62,121 bases of DNA from Gemmatimonadales bacterium UBA2960 (GCA_002348465.1 DEBI01000035.1:1-62121); one strand, 5' to 3'; numbered from the stretch's first letter, positions 44,999 through 54,324 are shown. A program made the numbers and translations. The notes: generated by a model from the sequence alone, not told the origin.

Positions 44999-45480
44999 TT
45001 GTCAGGCCTCCGGTTAGACGGAACGTCTACGATATTCTCCCACTCGTCAGCGTCCGAGCGGGCTACGACAGCAATCACGGGTTCACTATCACTGAGGTTG
45101 ATGACCTCATGAGGGATACCCGGCTTGATGAAGATGAAGTCCCCAGCTTCGTTGTCCATCGACTTTTCTAGATTGTCCCCAAACTCGTGCCTAACCTTGC
45201 CCTTTAGGATGAACAACATCACTTCGAAGTCGACGTGGACATGCGCGTAAGCGACGGCACCCGGCGGTACGGTCGCCACGTTCATAGAAAGCTGTTTCGA
45301 ATCGACATTGCTGGCTGATAACCCGGTCTTGTATCGGATTCCGTTCCATCCACGATGGAAGTCAGGATTTCGGATGCAGAAAATGCCGCCGCCGTCTTCC
45401 GTTCGGGGACTATGATTTGGGCCTGAGTTTCGGATTTCTGGCGTGCTTGGTTCTGGGACAGTGATTGTTATATCGCTCAT
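44995..45480 (-). CDS. cupin domain-containing protein
   Basis: A 161-residue single-domain cupin. Metal-binding motif 1 appears as AHVHVDFEVMLFILKGKVRHEFG and motif 2 as GDFIFIKPGIPHEVIN. It could be a dioxygenase or a binding protein; it does not resemble 3-hydroxyanthranilate dioxygenase closely, so I do not assign it to the kynurenine pathway. It is translated ahead of the MOSC protein in a two-gene unit. The 231 bp between it and the next gene (45712) holds the divergent promoters, which I could not place. Confidence 0.85.
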   Translation of the reverse strand: MSDITITVPEPSTPEIRNSGPNHSPRTEDGGGIFCIRNPDFHRGWNGIRYKTGLSASNVDSKQLSMNVATVPPGAVAYAHVHVDFEVMLFILKGKVRHEFGDNLEKSMDNEAGDFIFIKPGIPHEVINLSDSEPVIAVVARSDADEWENIVDVPSNRRPDK

Positions 45481-45711
45481 CGGGTGAAGGAGGCGCCGGC
45501 CGAACAGGCGCGGTACGTGATAGTCTGGTTACGGTAGATTGGTCCACGACCATCTTGAACGCTACCCCCGAGGGTTGTGTCTCTCGGTCACATCTTGACC
45601 TACTGCCTACACTCTATGGTGCCGTTCCTTAAACGAGGCGAGGTTGGCGGTACGTATCCCGTTCAGGGACAAACCATACAGATTGCAACAACTCTTCGAC
45701 CAAAGCACCCC

Positions 45712-48700
45712 ATGACAACTACGCACTCAATCTCGCTCAGAAGAGCGATGGTGGCTTTTGCCATACTCTTTCTATCGTTCGCGGGTCTTGAAGCCCAGTC
45801 TCAGAGTGTCGACGTGGTACTCGACTCAGGGATACTGGCTGGATATCAATGGCGTAACATCGGTCCCGATAGGGGTGGCCGGTCGATTGCTGCTAGTGGG
45901 GTGAGAGGCCGTCCCAATGAGGGCTACTTCGGTGCCACCGGAGGGGGGCTGTGGAAAACTGTAGATTCCGGAGAGAATTGGTTCCCCGTCACTGACTTTC
46001 AAGTCAGCTCCGCATCTGTAGGTGCGGTGGCAGTAAGTGAGACTGATCCCGATCTAGTTTTTATCGGAATGGGAGAGACAGCCATTCGAGGCAATATCCT
46101 CCCGGGGGACGGTGTGTATCGAAGTCGTGACGCCGGAGAGACCTGGGAGCATGTGGGCTTTCGAAACTCGCATGGCATCTCGAAAATCCGTATACACCCG
46201 ACTAATCCAGACTTGGTTTACGTCGCATCCTTCGGAAAGTACTCGGCACCCAGCGAGGAAAGAGGTCTGTTCCGCAGCAAAGACGGCGGCGACTCTTGGG
46301 AGCAGATTCTTTACAGAAACGAAGAAACGGGTGCCATCGACATTGTGATCGATACGAATAACCCTGACGTGCTCTACGCGGCACTGTGGGAGGCGTATCG
46401 AAAGGAATACCAGATGTCTTCGGGTGGGCCGGGTTCAGGGATGTTCAAGAGTACAGATGGCGGTGACACTTGGGTGGAGATGACCCGTAATCCGGGAATG
46501 CCACAGGAAGGCCTCGTTGGTCGTATCGGGTTGGCGGTGTCTGGTGCTAACTCGGATCGTGTATGGGCCCTCTTTGAAAATGATAATGGTGGTCTATTCC
46601 GCTCAGACGATGGAGGGGCCACTTGGAGTCTGATCAACGACGACCGCGCTATACGGCAGCGAGCATTCTACTACACACATGTCTTCGCCGATCCGCAAGA
46701 TGAGAACGTGGTGTATATGCAAAACACGTCGTTTTTTAGGTCCACGGACGGAGGCGAGACGTACGAGTCTATCAATAATGGTACACACGGTGATTTTCAC
46801 GATTTGTGGATAGACCCGGACGATCCGACTCATCTCATTGTCGCGAATGATGGTGGGGGTGCGGTAAGCAAGAACACCGGCGGCAATTGGACAGATCAAG
46901 AATTTTCGACCGCACAGTTCTACCACGCTGTGACGACTGCTCATGAGCCCTTTCACGTGTGCGGCTCACAACAGGACAACACGACGCTCTGTCTCCCAGG
47001 AAACTGGAATGCGAGCCGGATGGGATTCGGAACTGCTCCTTTCTTTGGAGGAGCCACGGGGGGATCGATAACCGAGGGTTCGATGAATGTTGCCTACCAG
47101 GCTGGCGGTGGAGAGCCTGGTTATATAGCTCCTGATCCCAAGGATATTGACGTCTTCTTTTCGGGCACGAACAACGGATCGTACATCGACAAGTTCAACC
47201 GGAGATTACAGACCCATCGCGAAGTCAATCCTTACCCTTGGTTCTATTCAGGCGAGCCAGCGATTGAGATTCGAGAGCGCTGGCAGTGGACGTTCCCGAT
47301 TATTTTTTCGCCGGTTGATCCAAATCGACTATACACATCGTCACAACGGCTCTGGATGACTGAAGACGGGGGGCGCACTTGGCAGCAACTCAGTGATGAC
47401 CTTACCCGAGCGGATCCGATGACGCTTCAACGCACGGGTGGACCAATAACCGGGGATATGAATGGTCCAGAAGTCTACGCGACGATTTTCTCTGTGGGCC
47501 CGGGGAAGTTGGATGCAGATGTGATTTGGACAGGATCGGATGATGGTCTAGTGCACGTCACCCGTAACAGTGGAGTTACTTGGAGTAACGTCACGCCGAA
47601 CGATATGCCGGATTTCGGTCGGGTGAGCCAGATCGATGCGTCCTCCTTTGATTCAGGCAGGGCATACATATCAGTCCGCAAGCCTTTGCTTGACGATTTC
47701 AATGCCTACATCTGGCGCACTGATGACTACGGGGAGTCCTGGACTAAGATCGTCGATGGAATTCCCAATGGGGCATTTGTGCACGTTGTGCGTGAGGATC
47801 CAAACAGGGATGGATTACTCTACGCAGGTACTAACCGCGGAGTCTACATCTCCTATAGCAATGGCGATCTCTGGCAGGCGTTGAACCCTGGGCTCCCTGA
47901 TCTTCCGATCATCGATCTTATCGTCGAAGAGAACGAGCTTGTTGCTGGCTCACACGGTAGGGGGTTTTGGGTTCTGGATAATCTGGCGCCTCTGCGTGAG
48001 GCGACGCCTGGTATGACCGAAAAAACCATGCTTTTCACACCACCGATGGCCACACGGTCAGCTGGTGGTGTGACACTTTCCTGGTGGCAGCCGGAGGAGG
48101 ATGACGATCCTCGACTAGACATCTTGGATAATGATGGGAATGTGCTCCGCACCTTTCTGCCAGACGGACAGGATGCCGAAGAAGTTGGCCCGGAGGGTCG
48201 ATACTTGAGTGCTTCACTTCCAAACAAAGCCGGCTTGAACTTCGTGCATTGGGACCTTAGGACTCAGCCCTTCGAAGTATTTCCAGGGATGATCTACTGG
48301 GGTGTCAGGACTTCCGCGCCAGCGGTGCCGCCAGGAGAATACACCGTTCGCCTTACGTCTGGAGGCGAGGTATTCAACGCTCCTCTGCATGTGCAGCGCA
48401 ATCCTTGGATTACGGACGTCACCGATGAGGATCTACAGGCTCAGTTCGATTTTGGTGAGATGGTTCGGGATAAGGTCACAGAGGCAAACCGTGAAGTGAT
48501 CATGGTTCGTAACGTAAAGTCACAACTTGCTGAAAGAATGGAGCATTCTAGTGACTCACGCTTAGCTGAAGCAGGAACACGTTTGACTGCCAAGGCATCT
48601 GAGGTCGAGCAATGGATTTATCAGGTGCTTAACGAAGCTGGTCAGGATCCGCTCAACTTCCCAATCCGTGTGAACAACCGCTTGGCGAATTTGTTGTCGA

Positions 48701-48903
48701 TGTCTGAGCGGGGTGACGGACGGCCTGGTAATAACATGCCAGTGATTTTCGACATCCTAGTAGAAGAACTGTCCGGCTACCAGCAGGAAATCGATGAGAT
48801 CTGGTCAATTGAGTTGACGGAGGTAAATCGCATACTGGGTGACCTTGGTCTTCCTTCCATTGATCCTGAATGCGACCGTCCTGAGGGATGCATGGCGACC
48901 TAG
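45712..48903 (+). CDS. large Asp-box (BNR/VPS10-like) beta-propeller protein, secreted
   Basis: A 1063-residue secreted protein with a signal peptide (about residues 1-28, ending GLEAQS). Asp-box repeats include TVDSGENW, SRDAGETW, SKDGGDSW, STDGGDTW, SDDGGATW, TEDGGRTW and TDDYGESW. The last 250 residues form a beta domain followed by a helical end (NREVIMVRNVKSQLAERMEH). It is a paralog of the protein at 25889-28609, about 150 residues longer. No catalytic residues can be assigned. ATG 45712 is used since the signal peptide starts there; the open frame runs back to 45577. Confidence 0.87.
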   Translation: MTTTHSISLRRAMVAFAILFLSFAGLEAQSQSVDVVLDSGILAGYQWRNIGPDRGGRSIAASGVRGRPNEGYFGATGGGLWKTVDSGENWFPVTDFQVSSASVGAVAVSETDPDLVFIGMGETAIRGNILPGDGVYRSRDAGETWEHVGFRNSHGISKIRIHPTNPDLVYVASFGKYSAPSEERGLFRSKDGGDSWEQILYRNEETGAIDIVIDTNNPDVLYAALWEAYRKEYQMSSGGPGSGMFKSTDGGDTWVEMTRNPGMPQEGLVGRIGLAVSGANSDRVWALFENDNGGLFRSDDGGATWSLINDDRAIRQRAFYYTHVFADPQDENVVYMQNTSFFRSTDGGETYESINNGTHGDFHDLWIDPDDPTHLIVANDGGGAVSKNTGGNWTDQEFSTAQFYHAVTTAHEPFHVCGSQQDNTTLCLPGNWNASRMGFGTAPFFGGATGGSITEGSMNVAYQAGGGEPGYIAPDPKDIDVFFSGTNNGSYIDKFNRRLQTHREVNPYPWFYSGEPAIEIRERWQWTFPIIFSPVDPNRLYTSSQRLWMTEDGGRTWQQLSDDLTRADPMTLQRTGGPITGDMNGPEVYATIFSVGPGKLDADVIWTGSDDGLVHVTRNSGVTWSNVTPNDMPDFGRVSQIDASSFDSGRAYISVRKPLLDDFNAYIWRTDDYGESWTKIVDGIPNGAFVHVVREDPNRDGLLYAGTNRGVYISYSNGDLWQALNPGLPDLPIIDLIVEENELVAGSHGRGFWVLDNLAPLREATPGMTEKTMLFTPPMATRSAGGVTLSWWQPEEDDDPRLDILDNDGNVLRTFLPDGQDAEEVGPEGRYLSASLPNKAGLNFVHWDLRTQPFEVFPGMIYWGVRTSAPAVPPGEYTVRLTSGGEVFNAPLHVQRNPWITDVTDEDLQAQFDFGEMVRDKVTEANREVIMVRNVKSQLAERMEHSSDSRLAEAGTRLTAKASEVEQWIYQVLNEAGQDPLNFPIRVNNRLANLLSMSERGDGRPGNNMPVIFDILVEELSGYQQEIDEIWSIELTEVNRILGDLGLPSIDPECDRPEGCMAT

Positions 48904-48930
48904 ATATTTGAAGATGACGAGGGAAGTTTA

Positions 48931-48967
48931 GGGGGTCGGTCCGTAATTGGACCGGCCCCCTATTTTT
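48931..48967 (+). terminator. intrinsic terminator after the Asp-box gene
   Basis: A 12-bp stem (48931-48942 with 48949-48960, one G-U pair), a 6-base loop and TATTTTT. It begins 27 bp after the stop codon of the Asp-box gene and faces the converging MBL gene. Confidence 0.92.
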
Positions 48968-48987
48968 AGTTCATGTGGCTAGGGTGC

Positions 48988-49950
48988 CTAGTACTCCCCT
49001 AAATCCACTGCTGATTCCAGGGGCCCCTCCCAGCCTGCTGCTCTTACTTCGGCGATGAGGCCAGCGTCGTCGGTTCCCCAGTATAGCTGATGGTACAGAA
49101 CTAGTTTTTTGGCTTTCGCCCGGGTTGCGATATCTACGAGTTCTGTCGGTGAGGTATGAAATGCGCTGTGGTAGGTTTGCCATGGGGTCGGCCGGGTGGG
49201 GAAGCGCTCCCCACTGTACACTTCGTGCACTAGTACGTCACAGCCGTTGCACGAGTCGACAATTGACTGACTCGGCGCGGTATCTCCGCTGATCACGATC
49301 GTCCGGTCTGGCCCAGTAATTTTATAGGCAAAAGAAAAAAGCCAATCTCCGTGAATGACCGGTATCGCCTCAATGCGGACCCCATCTTCGTCATACACCA
49401 AACCGCCTTCGGTCTCGATCACATCCGGCATGTAGCCATCCCGATTTGCATCCCGAGGCTCTAGTCCGTTTATGCGCCGATCTATGTCGGCTTGATAGGC
49501 GAGAACGATGTAATTCATCATGTCTCCGATGCCAGGAGGGCCCACGACGCGTAAGTGATCGGGGCGGTCTAAAACCCAAGGACTCAGTAGGATATCCGGG
49601 AGGCCCAAAGTGTGATCGGAGTGCAGGTGCGTGATAAACACGTTCTTCAAGTTCTCTGGTCCGAGCTCTGGGATCGCTAAGTCACGTGAGGCTTTAGAAG
49701 CTCGTCTCACAACTCCGGGGCCAGTGTCAAAAATGAAGGCTCGGTCGTCAACGACAACCGCGACCGCTGGCCCGGAGCGTTCGGGATCGGCGTTTGGTGT
49801 CCCTGTCCCGAGCATTACTAGGCGTGTTTGATTAGTCTCAGATGTGGCGGAGAGGGCACTAGTGTTGCTGGGATTTGGCTCCTCAGTCTCCTCTGATAGA
49901 CATGCAGTTGAGAGACATACCAAGGTCAGGGTGATCGATCTAATGAGCAT
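48988..49950 (-). CDS. MBL fold metallo-hydrolase, lipoprotein
   Basis: A protein of about 320 residues with a lipoprotein signal (lipobox LSTAC) and a metallo-beta-lactamase fold resembling RNase Z/arylsulfatase-type members. Metal ligands include HLHSDH, the later His in PVIHGDWLFSF, Asp in ISGDTAPS and the C-terminal LYHQLYWG His. An exported location argues against tRNA processing; the substrate is unknown. ATG 49950 fits the signal; a GTG at 49977 adds nine residues. It follows the deacetylase gene by about 70 bp. Confidence 0.85.
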   Translation of the reverse strand: MLIRSITLTLVCLSTACLSEETEEPNPSNTSALSATSETNQTRLVMLGTGTPNADPERSGPAVAVVVDDRAFIFDTGPGVVRRASKASRDLAIPELGPENLKNVFITHLHSDHTLGLPDILLSPWVLDRPDHLRVVGPPGIGDMMNYIVLAYQADIDRRINGLEPRDANRDGYMPDVIETEGGLVYDEDGVRIEAIPVIHGDWLFSFAYKITGPDRTIVISGDTAPSQSIVDSCNGCDVLVHEVYSGERFPTRPTPWQTYHSAFHTSPTELVDIATRAKAKKLVLYHQLYWGTDDAGLIAEVRAAGWEGPLESAVDLGEY

Positions 49951-50019
49951 GCTTTTTGGGTTGGAGGTGTTTCGCACTAGCTAAATGTGGATTGACGGAC
50001 CCTAGGGTGCTTGGGTGAC

Positions 50020-51033
50020 TCAGTCCATTCCAGCCTGCTTTCGCACCCAGCGTGCCGCTGCCTCGTGCGTACCGAACCAGACACCATCGCGTGACTTCAT
50101 ATGCTCAATCAGGCCTTCGAGCGCGATTATCCGTGATCGGTGCCCGATGACATGAGGGTGCATTGTAAGGAGGAACATCGTTCCTTCTTCCCATGCTTTG
50201 TCGAACTCATCAATCCATACCTGCATAACGTCTCGCGGGTTCATGTAACTGTTTCCGCGCGGGTTGAAGAGTGGGGCGTCATCTAGGATCCATTCTACCG
50301 GCAATTCCACCATCCCTGTCGGCTCACCGTTCTGAACTAGCTCATAGGGCCGGTCATCTGCCATTAGTGAACTCTCGTAGAGAAATCCTATATCGCGCAC
50401 AATCCTCAGCGTGTTAGGGCTATGATTCCAAGATGGGGCACGATACCCGACGGGCCGTGTTCCGGTAATCTCTTCGATAGCATCGACTGCTTGCCTCAGA
50501 AGCCGCTCTTCAGTGGGCCCGTCCAAGGCCGTATTCAGTTCGTGTATCCAACCGTGCGCCGCGATTTCGTGCATCCCTGACTCTTGGATCAGGTCAGCCT
50601 GTTCTGGGGCTAGCTTGAGGCTCCAAGCTGGAAAGAAGAAGGTGGATGGCACTTCCTGCTCATTCATCAATTTAACGACCCTAGGTAGAGCTACACGTGA
50701 CCCATACTGGCCTTGAGAAAGAGGGCCAATACTTATGTTGCCCGTCCTGAGCCCTTGGACTGTCTCATTGTCCACGTCGTAGGAAAGAAGCACAGCTACT
50801 TTCGCTCCACCCGGCCAAGAGTCGGGATTCAAATCTCTCCCAGCGCGCACTTGATCTACAGCAGATCGCACGAACTCTTCGGACCAGTTCCAAGGCTCGT
50901 CGGCCTCCATGGATTGGTCTGATGTGTCCTGAATACCACATGCGACCATGGTTGCTGCTGCTCCGAGCGCTAGGAAGAGGCATAGCCGCTGGGAAGAAAT
51001 GCGTTTCACAAGAGAAATGAATGCTGATGACAT
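50020..51033 (-). CDS. polysaccharide deacetylase family lipoprotein
   Basis: A 337-residue NodB-homology protein with a lipoprotein signal (VACG). The catalytic Asp and metal site are in LSYDVDNETVQG and HEIAAHGWIHELN; YRAPSWNHSPNTL and MHPHVIGHRSR are the later motifs. It resembles the PuuE-like branch (allantoinase or imide hydrolases) as much as chitin/peptidoglycan deacetylases, so the bond cleaved is uncertain. No other gene overlaps it. Confidence 0.86.
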   Translation of the reverse strand: MSSAFISLVKRISSQRLCLFLALGAAATMVACGIQDTSDQSMEADEPWNWSEEFVRSAVDQVRAGRDLNPDSWPGGAKVAVLLSYDVDNETVQGLRTGNISIGPLSQGQYGSRVALPRVVKLMNEQEVPSTFFFPAWSLKLAPEQADLIQESGMHEIAAHGWIHELNTALDGPTEERLLRQAVDAIEEITGTRPVGYRAPSWNHSPNTLRIVRDIGFLYESSLMADDRPYELVQNGEPTGMVELPVEWILDDAPLFNPRGNSYMNPRDVMQVWIDEFDKAWEEGTMFLLTMHPHVIGHRSRIIALEGLIEHMKSRDGVWFGTHEAAARWVRKQAGMD

Positions 51034-51152
51034 TAAAAAGCTCCGTTCAAGGGAGCTTTAGCCTATCTCCCACAAGCCATCCGGACCAGAATCTCTGCGC
51101 AACTGCCGGCCGGGCTCAATGCAAGATGGATCGTCCTTTCTCCTGGCGCGCG

Positions 51153-51923
51153 CTACCGTCCCCTCCTGGTCCAAAATAGTACGGCACCACCTCCGCCCGC
51201 CGTCCCGTAGAACGTCGCCGCATCCGTAGGATTGAGAATGGCGATCGCCTCGACGTTAGCCGAGATCAGGCCGTACGCTTGCTCAGGTGGCACAACGATC
51301 CCGTCGATTACGGTGATTGCACACTGTCGCGATCTTCTAACGAAACGCACACAGAGGGGAGCGTCAGCGGTTGCGTCGTATTCGTCGATGTAGACCCCTG
51401 CAATGTTCTGCCAGCGGATCACGTCCTTGGCCAGTCCCGGCATCTGTATAGCCTCGATATCCGCGCGATTTATCCAACGGTTTCCTAGCTGATTTGGGCT
51501 AAGCCCCATCTGGTCTAGTTCCTCAGCCGCGAGTTCCTCGACAGAGACGTCCAGTCCCACCAACCCCAGTGGCTCGGGTGAGATCATCAGCTCCAGAGGC
51601 GCTTCTCCTCCCATACGGAGTGCGATCAGGGGAGAACGTGTCGGCAAGTAGCCAAAACGCTCCGTAGCTAAGAAATATTCTCCTGCCTCTGGGGGAGCGA
51701 GTACGAATCTGCCATCTAAATCTGACAGCACTCTGAGACGTTCGGTCCCGTCGCGCTGGATTAGTTGAATGATCACGTCACCGACAGGTACTTCGTTTGC
51801 CTGATCCAACACTCGTCCGAGGATAGTTTGCGCGGTGACTTCCTCAGAAGCTATGAAGGAGATAAAGACAGCGGCCCAAATCAGTGCTCTCTCGCAGGTC
51901 TTAAGCCGATTGGAAATCCCCAT
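51153..51923 (-). CDS. carboxypeptidase-regulatory-like plus plug-domain protein without beta-barrel
   Basis: A 256-residue secreted protein. A signal peptide (about 1-32) is followed by a carboxypeptidase regulatory-like domain (ILGRVLDQANEVPVGDVIIQLI) and a region like the TonB-receptor plug (RADIEAIQMPGLAKDVIRWQNIAGVYID, VIDGIVVPPEQAYGLISANVEAIAILNPTDAATFYG, GGAVLFWTRRG). The beta-barrel is absent, so it cannot be a complete receptor. ATG 51923 has AAGGAA 7 bases upstream; an ATG at 51956 directly after phzF is possible. A related protein is at 57878-58726. Confidence 0.82.
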   Translation of the reverse strand: MGISNRLKTCERALIWAAVFISFIASEEVTAQTILGRVLDQANEVPVGDVIIQLIQRDGTERLRVLSDLDGRFVLAPPEAGEYFLATERFGYLPTRSPLIALRMGGEAPLELMISPEPLGLVGLDVSVEELAAEELDQMGLSPNQLGNRWINRADIEAIQMPGLAKDVIRWQNIAGVYIDEYDATADAPLCVRFVRRSRQCAITVIDGIVVPPEQAYGLISANVEAIAILNPTDAATFYGTAGGGGAVLFWTRRGR

Positions 51924-51958
51924 GGCAGGATTCCTTATGGTAGGTGATCGATCCATCT

Positions 51959-52933
51959 TCAGGATGGCACCTCCATGGTGCCTCTACTTACACGTACCGC
52001 GCTACCCCCAACGCGGATGGCCGATGTCGCTCCATGCCTCCTATCTGCCTCAACGTGCAGTATGCTGGGACGGCCCATTTCGATTCCCTGCTCCACCGTC
52101 CATGATAGCGAGGCCTCGCTTGCTCCGTCAGCCGCCGAGAGATATCCACCGAGAGCGGCGGCGGCAGAGCCCGTCGCGGGATCTTCGGGGACTCCAGAGC
52201 CAGGTGCGTACATGCGAACATGTACGTCGACACCTTCGCCTTCGGCCTCCATGCACACTACGTAAACGAATTTCGCCCAAGAATTTGAGAGCATCTTCTT
52301 CCAACGTGCTGTGTCTAGTGACGAATGGCGAACGGCCTCGAGGGTCCTAACTGGAATGATGAAATACTCGAGTCCACAACTGACTTGTTCGACCTCGAGA
52401 TCCGATTTGAAGGGGCCGCCGCCAATATCGGATTCCTCTAGTCCGATCAGAGCCGCCACTTCGGAGATGGGGTGTGGATTTGGTCGATGCTCGGACAAAA
52501 GCGCTGTAGTAAATTTCGCGAACACTGGAACGCCGGCCTCAAATCTCACCTCCACGGGGACCGGACCCACGTTTTCTTCCAGTACGAGTGTGAGTTCACC
52601 ATTGGTAGGAGTTTGCACTGGAGGTTTGGTGAACAGTTGTTCTCCAATCTCGTCGTCGCTGGAGTCGATTTCGTCTGCGAGGAAAATGGCTGCACCAACT
52701 GTAGGATGGCCGGCGAAAGGCACTTCTTGGCGCGGCGTGAAAATTCGCACTCTAGCCGATCCTGCCTTCGTCTCGGGAGGACCTATAAACACGGTCTCTG
52801 AGAGGTTCATCTCCAGCGCAATTCGCTGCATCAGCTCTGACGGCAGGTGTGTGGCGTTCGGAAATACGGCGAGAGGATTGCCTCCGAACGTGCGATTAGT
52901 GAATACGTCGAGCGTGTAGAATGGGAGTTTCAT
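51959..52933 (-). CDS. PhzF family isomerase
   Basis: A 324-residue protein of the PhzF/diaminopimelate-epimerase-like fold. Diagnostic segments are YTLDVFTNRTFGGNPLAVF, NLSETVFI (with the catalytic Glu), FAGHPTVGAA and DPATGSAAAALGGYL. Family members isomerise small molecules without cofactor; the substrate is unknown and there are no phenazine genes nearby. The plug-domain gene follows after a short gap. It is divergent from the phosphoesterase gene at 53007 across 73 bp. Confidence 0.9.
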   Translation of the reverse strand: MKLPFYTLDVFTNRTFGGNPLAVFPNATHLPSELMQRIALEMNLSETVFIGPPETKAGSARVRIFTPRQEVPFAGHPTVGAAIFLADEIDSSDDEIGEQLFTKPPVQTPTNGELTLVLEENVGPVPVEVRFEAGVPVFAKFTTALLSEHRPNPHPISEVAALIGLEESDIGGGPFKSDLEVEQVSCGLEYFIIPVRTLEAVRHSSLDTARWKKMLSNSWAKFVYVVCMEAEGEGVDVHVRMYAPGSGVPEDPATGSAAAALGGYLSAADGASEASLSWTVEQGIEMGRPSILHVEADRRHGATSAIRVGGSAVRVSRGTMEVPS

Positions 52934-53006
52934 AGGCTTCTTGCTTCGGCACTGTGATATACGTCACCATAGAGTCTAGGATCGACAATACCACGAGAGG
53001 GGTCCA

Positions 53007-53489
53007 GTGCGAACCATAGGGGTGATTTCGGATACCCACGGGTTACTCCGTGAAGAGGCAGTTGATGCTTTGAAAGAGAGTGACTTGATCTTGCACGCTG
53101 GTGACGTGGGTGGAGCCGGTGTCCTCGACGTATTGTCCGGTATAGCTCCTGTTTTTGTGGTTAAGGGGAATAACGATTACGACGAGGCGGCCTCAAGCTG
53201 GCCAAAGAGAGAAGTAGTGCGCTTGTCGGAGGGTACTTCTCCGGTCTTAGCGTACATGTTACACGACATCAGTGATCTTGACCTCGACCCTTCTTCAGCC
53301 GGGTTCGCAGTCGTCGTTTACGGTCACTCGCACCGCCCAGCTATGGAGCGGAGCGGCGGAGTCCTTTATTTCAACCCCGGCGCGGCTGGCCATCGGCGTT
53401 TCAATCTTCCGGTTACCGTAGGTCGTTTGCGGGTTGATGGACGGGGACGTGTTTCAAGCGAGATAATTGAGCTCGAAGAAACAATCTGA
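53007..53489 (+). CDS. YfcE/MJ0936-type metallophosphoesterase
   Basis: A 160-residue phosphodiesterase with all family metal motifs: SDTHG, HAGDVG, KGNND and YGHSHRP, plus NPGAAGHRR. Such enzymes hydrolyse phosphodiesters in vitro; the cellular substrate is unknown. The start is GTG at 53007, and the downstream selenoprotein gene begins 78 bp later. Confidence 0.92.
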   Translation: MRTIGVISDTHGLLREEAVDALKESDLILHAGDVGGAGVLDVLSGIAPVFVVKGNNDYDEAASSWPKREVVRLSEGTSPVLAYMLHDISDLDLDPSSAGFAVVVYGHSHRPAMERSGGVLYFNPGAAGHRRFNLPVTVGRLRVDGRGRVSSEIIELEETI

Positions 53490-53567
53490 CAGGAGTTCGT
53501 TCGTTACTATTTGGTAACGGAGGTTGGGCTAAGTGGGTTATAACCCTGAGCCTATGACTAATGAAAA

Positions 53568-54227
53568 ATGGAGATCGAACAGGTGGATACGCTCGCTGGG
53601 CAGCTTTACGCGATGAAGCTCGAAAGAGATGAGGTCAGAAATCCTCAGTTTACAGAGGTTATGGACCGGGCAACGGCCGAACTTAAGGCATCGGACATTC
53701 TGGATGGCGTACTTGGGGTGGGTGACCGAACCATTGACTTCGCTCTTCCCAATCTTGAAGGGAATCCGATTAGGCTGAGTTCGTTGCTCACCCAGGGGCC
53801 TACTGTGGTGAGCTTTTTTCGAGGAAGATGGTGACCCTATTGTCGCCTTGAGCAGGTCGCTCTCCAGAGACTTCTTCCTGAAATCACTTCTCGAGGAGCG
53901 ACACTTGTTACGCTCTCTCCTCAACTTCGTGAACACTCTATCGCATGGCGCGATGAGGATGGCATTTCGTTTGAGGTTTTGACCGATCTTGGCAACGAGG
54001 TCGCGCGTAAATTTGGGTTGACCTTTAAGCTTCCGGATGATCTCAGGGAGGTCTATCTGAATGGGCTCGGGCTAGATCTTTCTCTCATGAACGGAGACGA
54101 ATCGTGGGAACTCGCAATCCCGGCGACCTTCGTGATCAATATGGCTGGAACGATCACATACGCATCAGCGGATCCTGATTACACGAAGCGTCCAGAGCCG
54201 ATCGCTGTCCTAGCGGCCATCGACTGA
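53568..54227 (+). CDS. peroxiredoxin-like (AhpC/TSA) selenoprotein, Sec at in-frame TGA
   Basis: The frame runs from ATG 53568 to 54227 (219 residues) with one in-frame TGA at 53832-53834, codon 89. The flanking residues are FFRGRW-TGA-PYC; homologs of this AhpC/TSA-like family have WCPYC, so TGA replaces exactly the first, reactive Cys of a CxxC motif. The second Cys is Cys92. The rest aligns to the Trx fold on both sides (FALPNLEGNPIRLSSLL before; LREHSIAWRDEDGISFEVLTDL and IPATFVINMAGTITYA after). Cellular role: peroxide or thiol redox. A hairpin at 53850-53862 fits a bacterial SECIS. A nonsense mutation is the alternative, but the position argues against it. Confidence 0.82.
53850..53862 (+). 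promoter_or_regulatory. candidate bacterial SECIS hairpin of the peroxiredoxin-like gene
   Basis: GAGC (53850-53853) pairs with GCTC (53859-53862) around the loop AGGTC. The loop contains a GU, as in the E. coli fdhF element (loop AGGUCU). The loop Gs are 24-25 nt from the U of the TGA, near the 23 nt of fdhF. The stem is short (4 bp), so the call is moderate. Confidence 0.5.
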
Positions 54228-54324
54228 ACTGATGAAGCAGGCATTCATTGGCGGGCGTGTAACACCTCGCGGATGCAGCTTCCCATTGGCAGATTCTCCC
54301 ATCCCTGCTTTCAAAGGAGTGCGT

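Noticed and set aside
44995..45480. Cupin as 3-hydroxyanthranilate 3,4-dioxygenase
   Set aside because: The motifs differ from that family, and no kynurenine 3-monooxygenase is present, so I only call a generic cupin.
53568..53834. A short 88-residue ORF ending at TGA, and a separate 82-residue ORF from 53979
   Set aside because: Both lie in the same frame and form one AhpC/TSA-like protein with TGA at a CxxC cysteine; read as a selenoprotein, not as two genes or a pseudogene.
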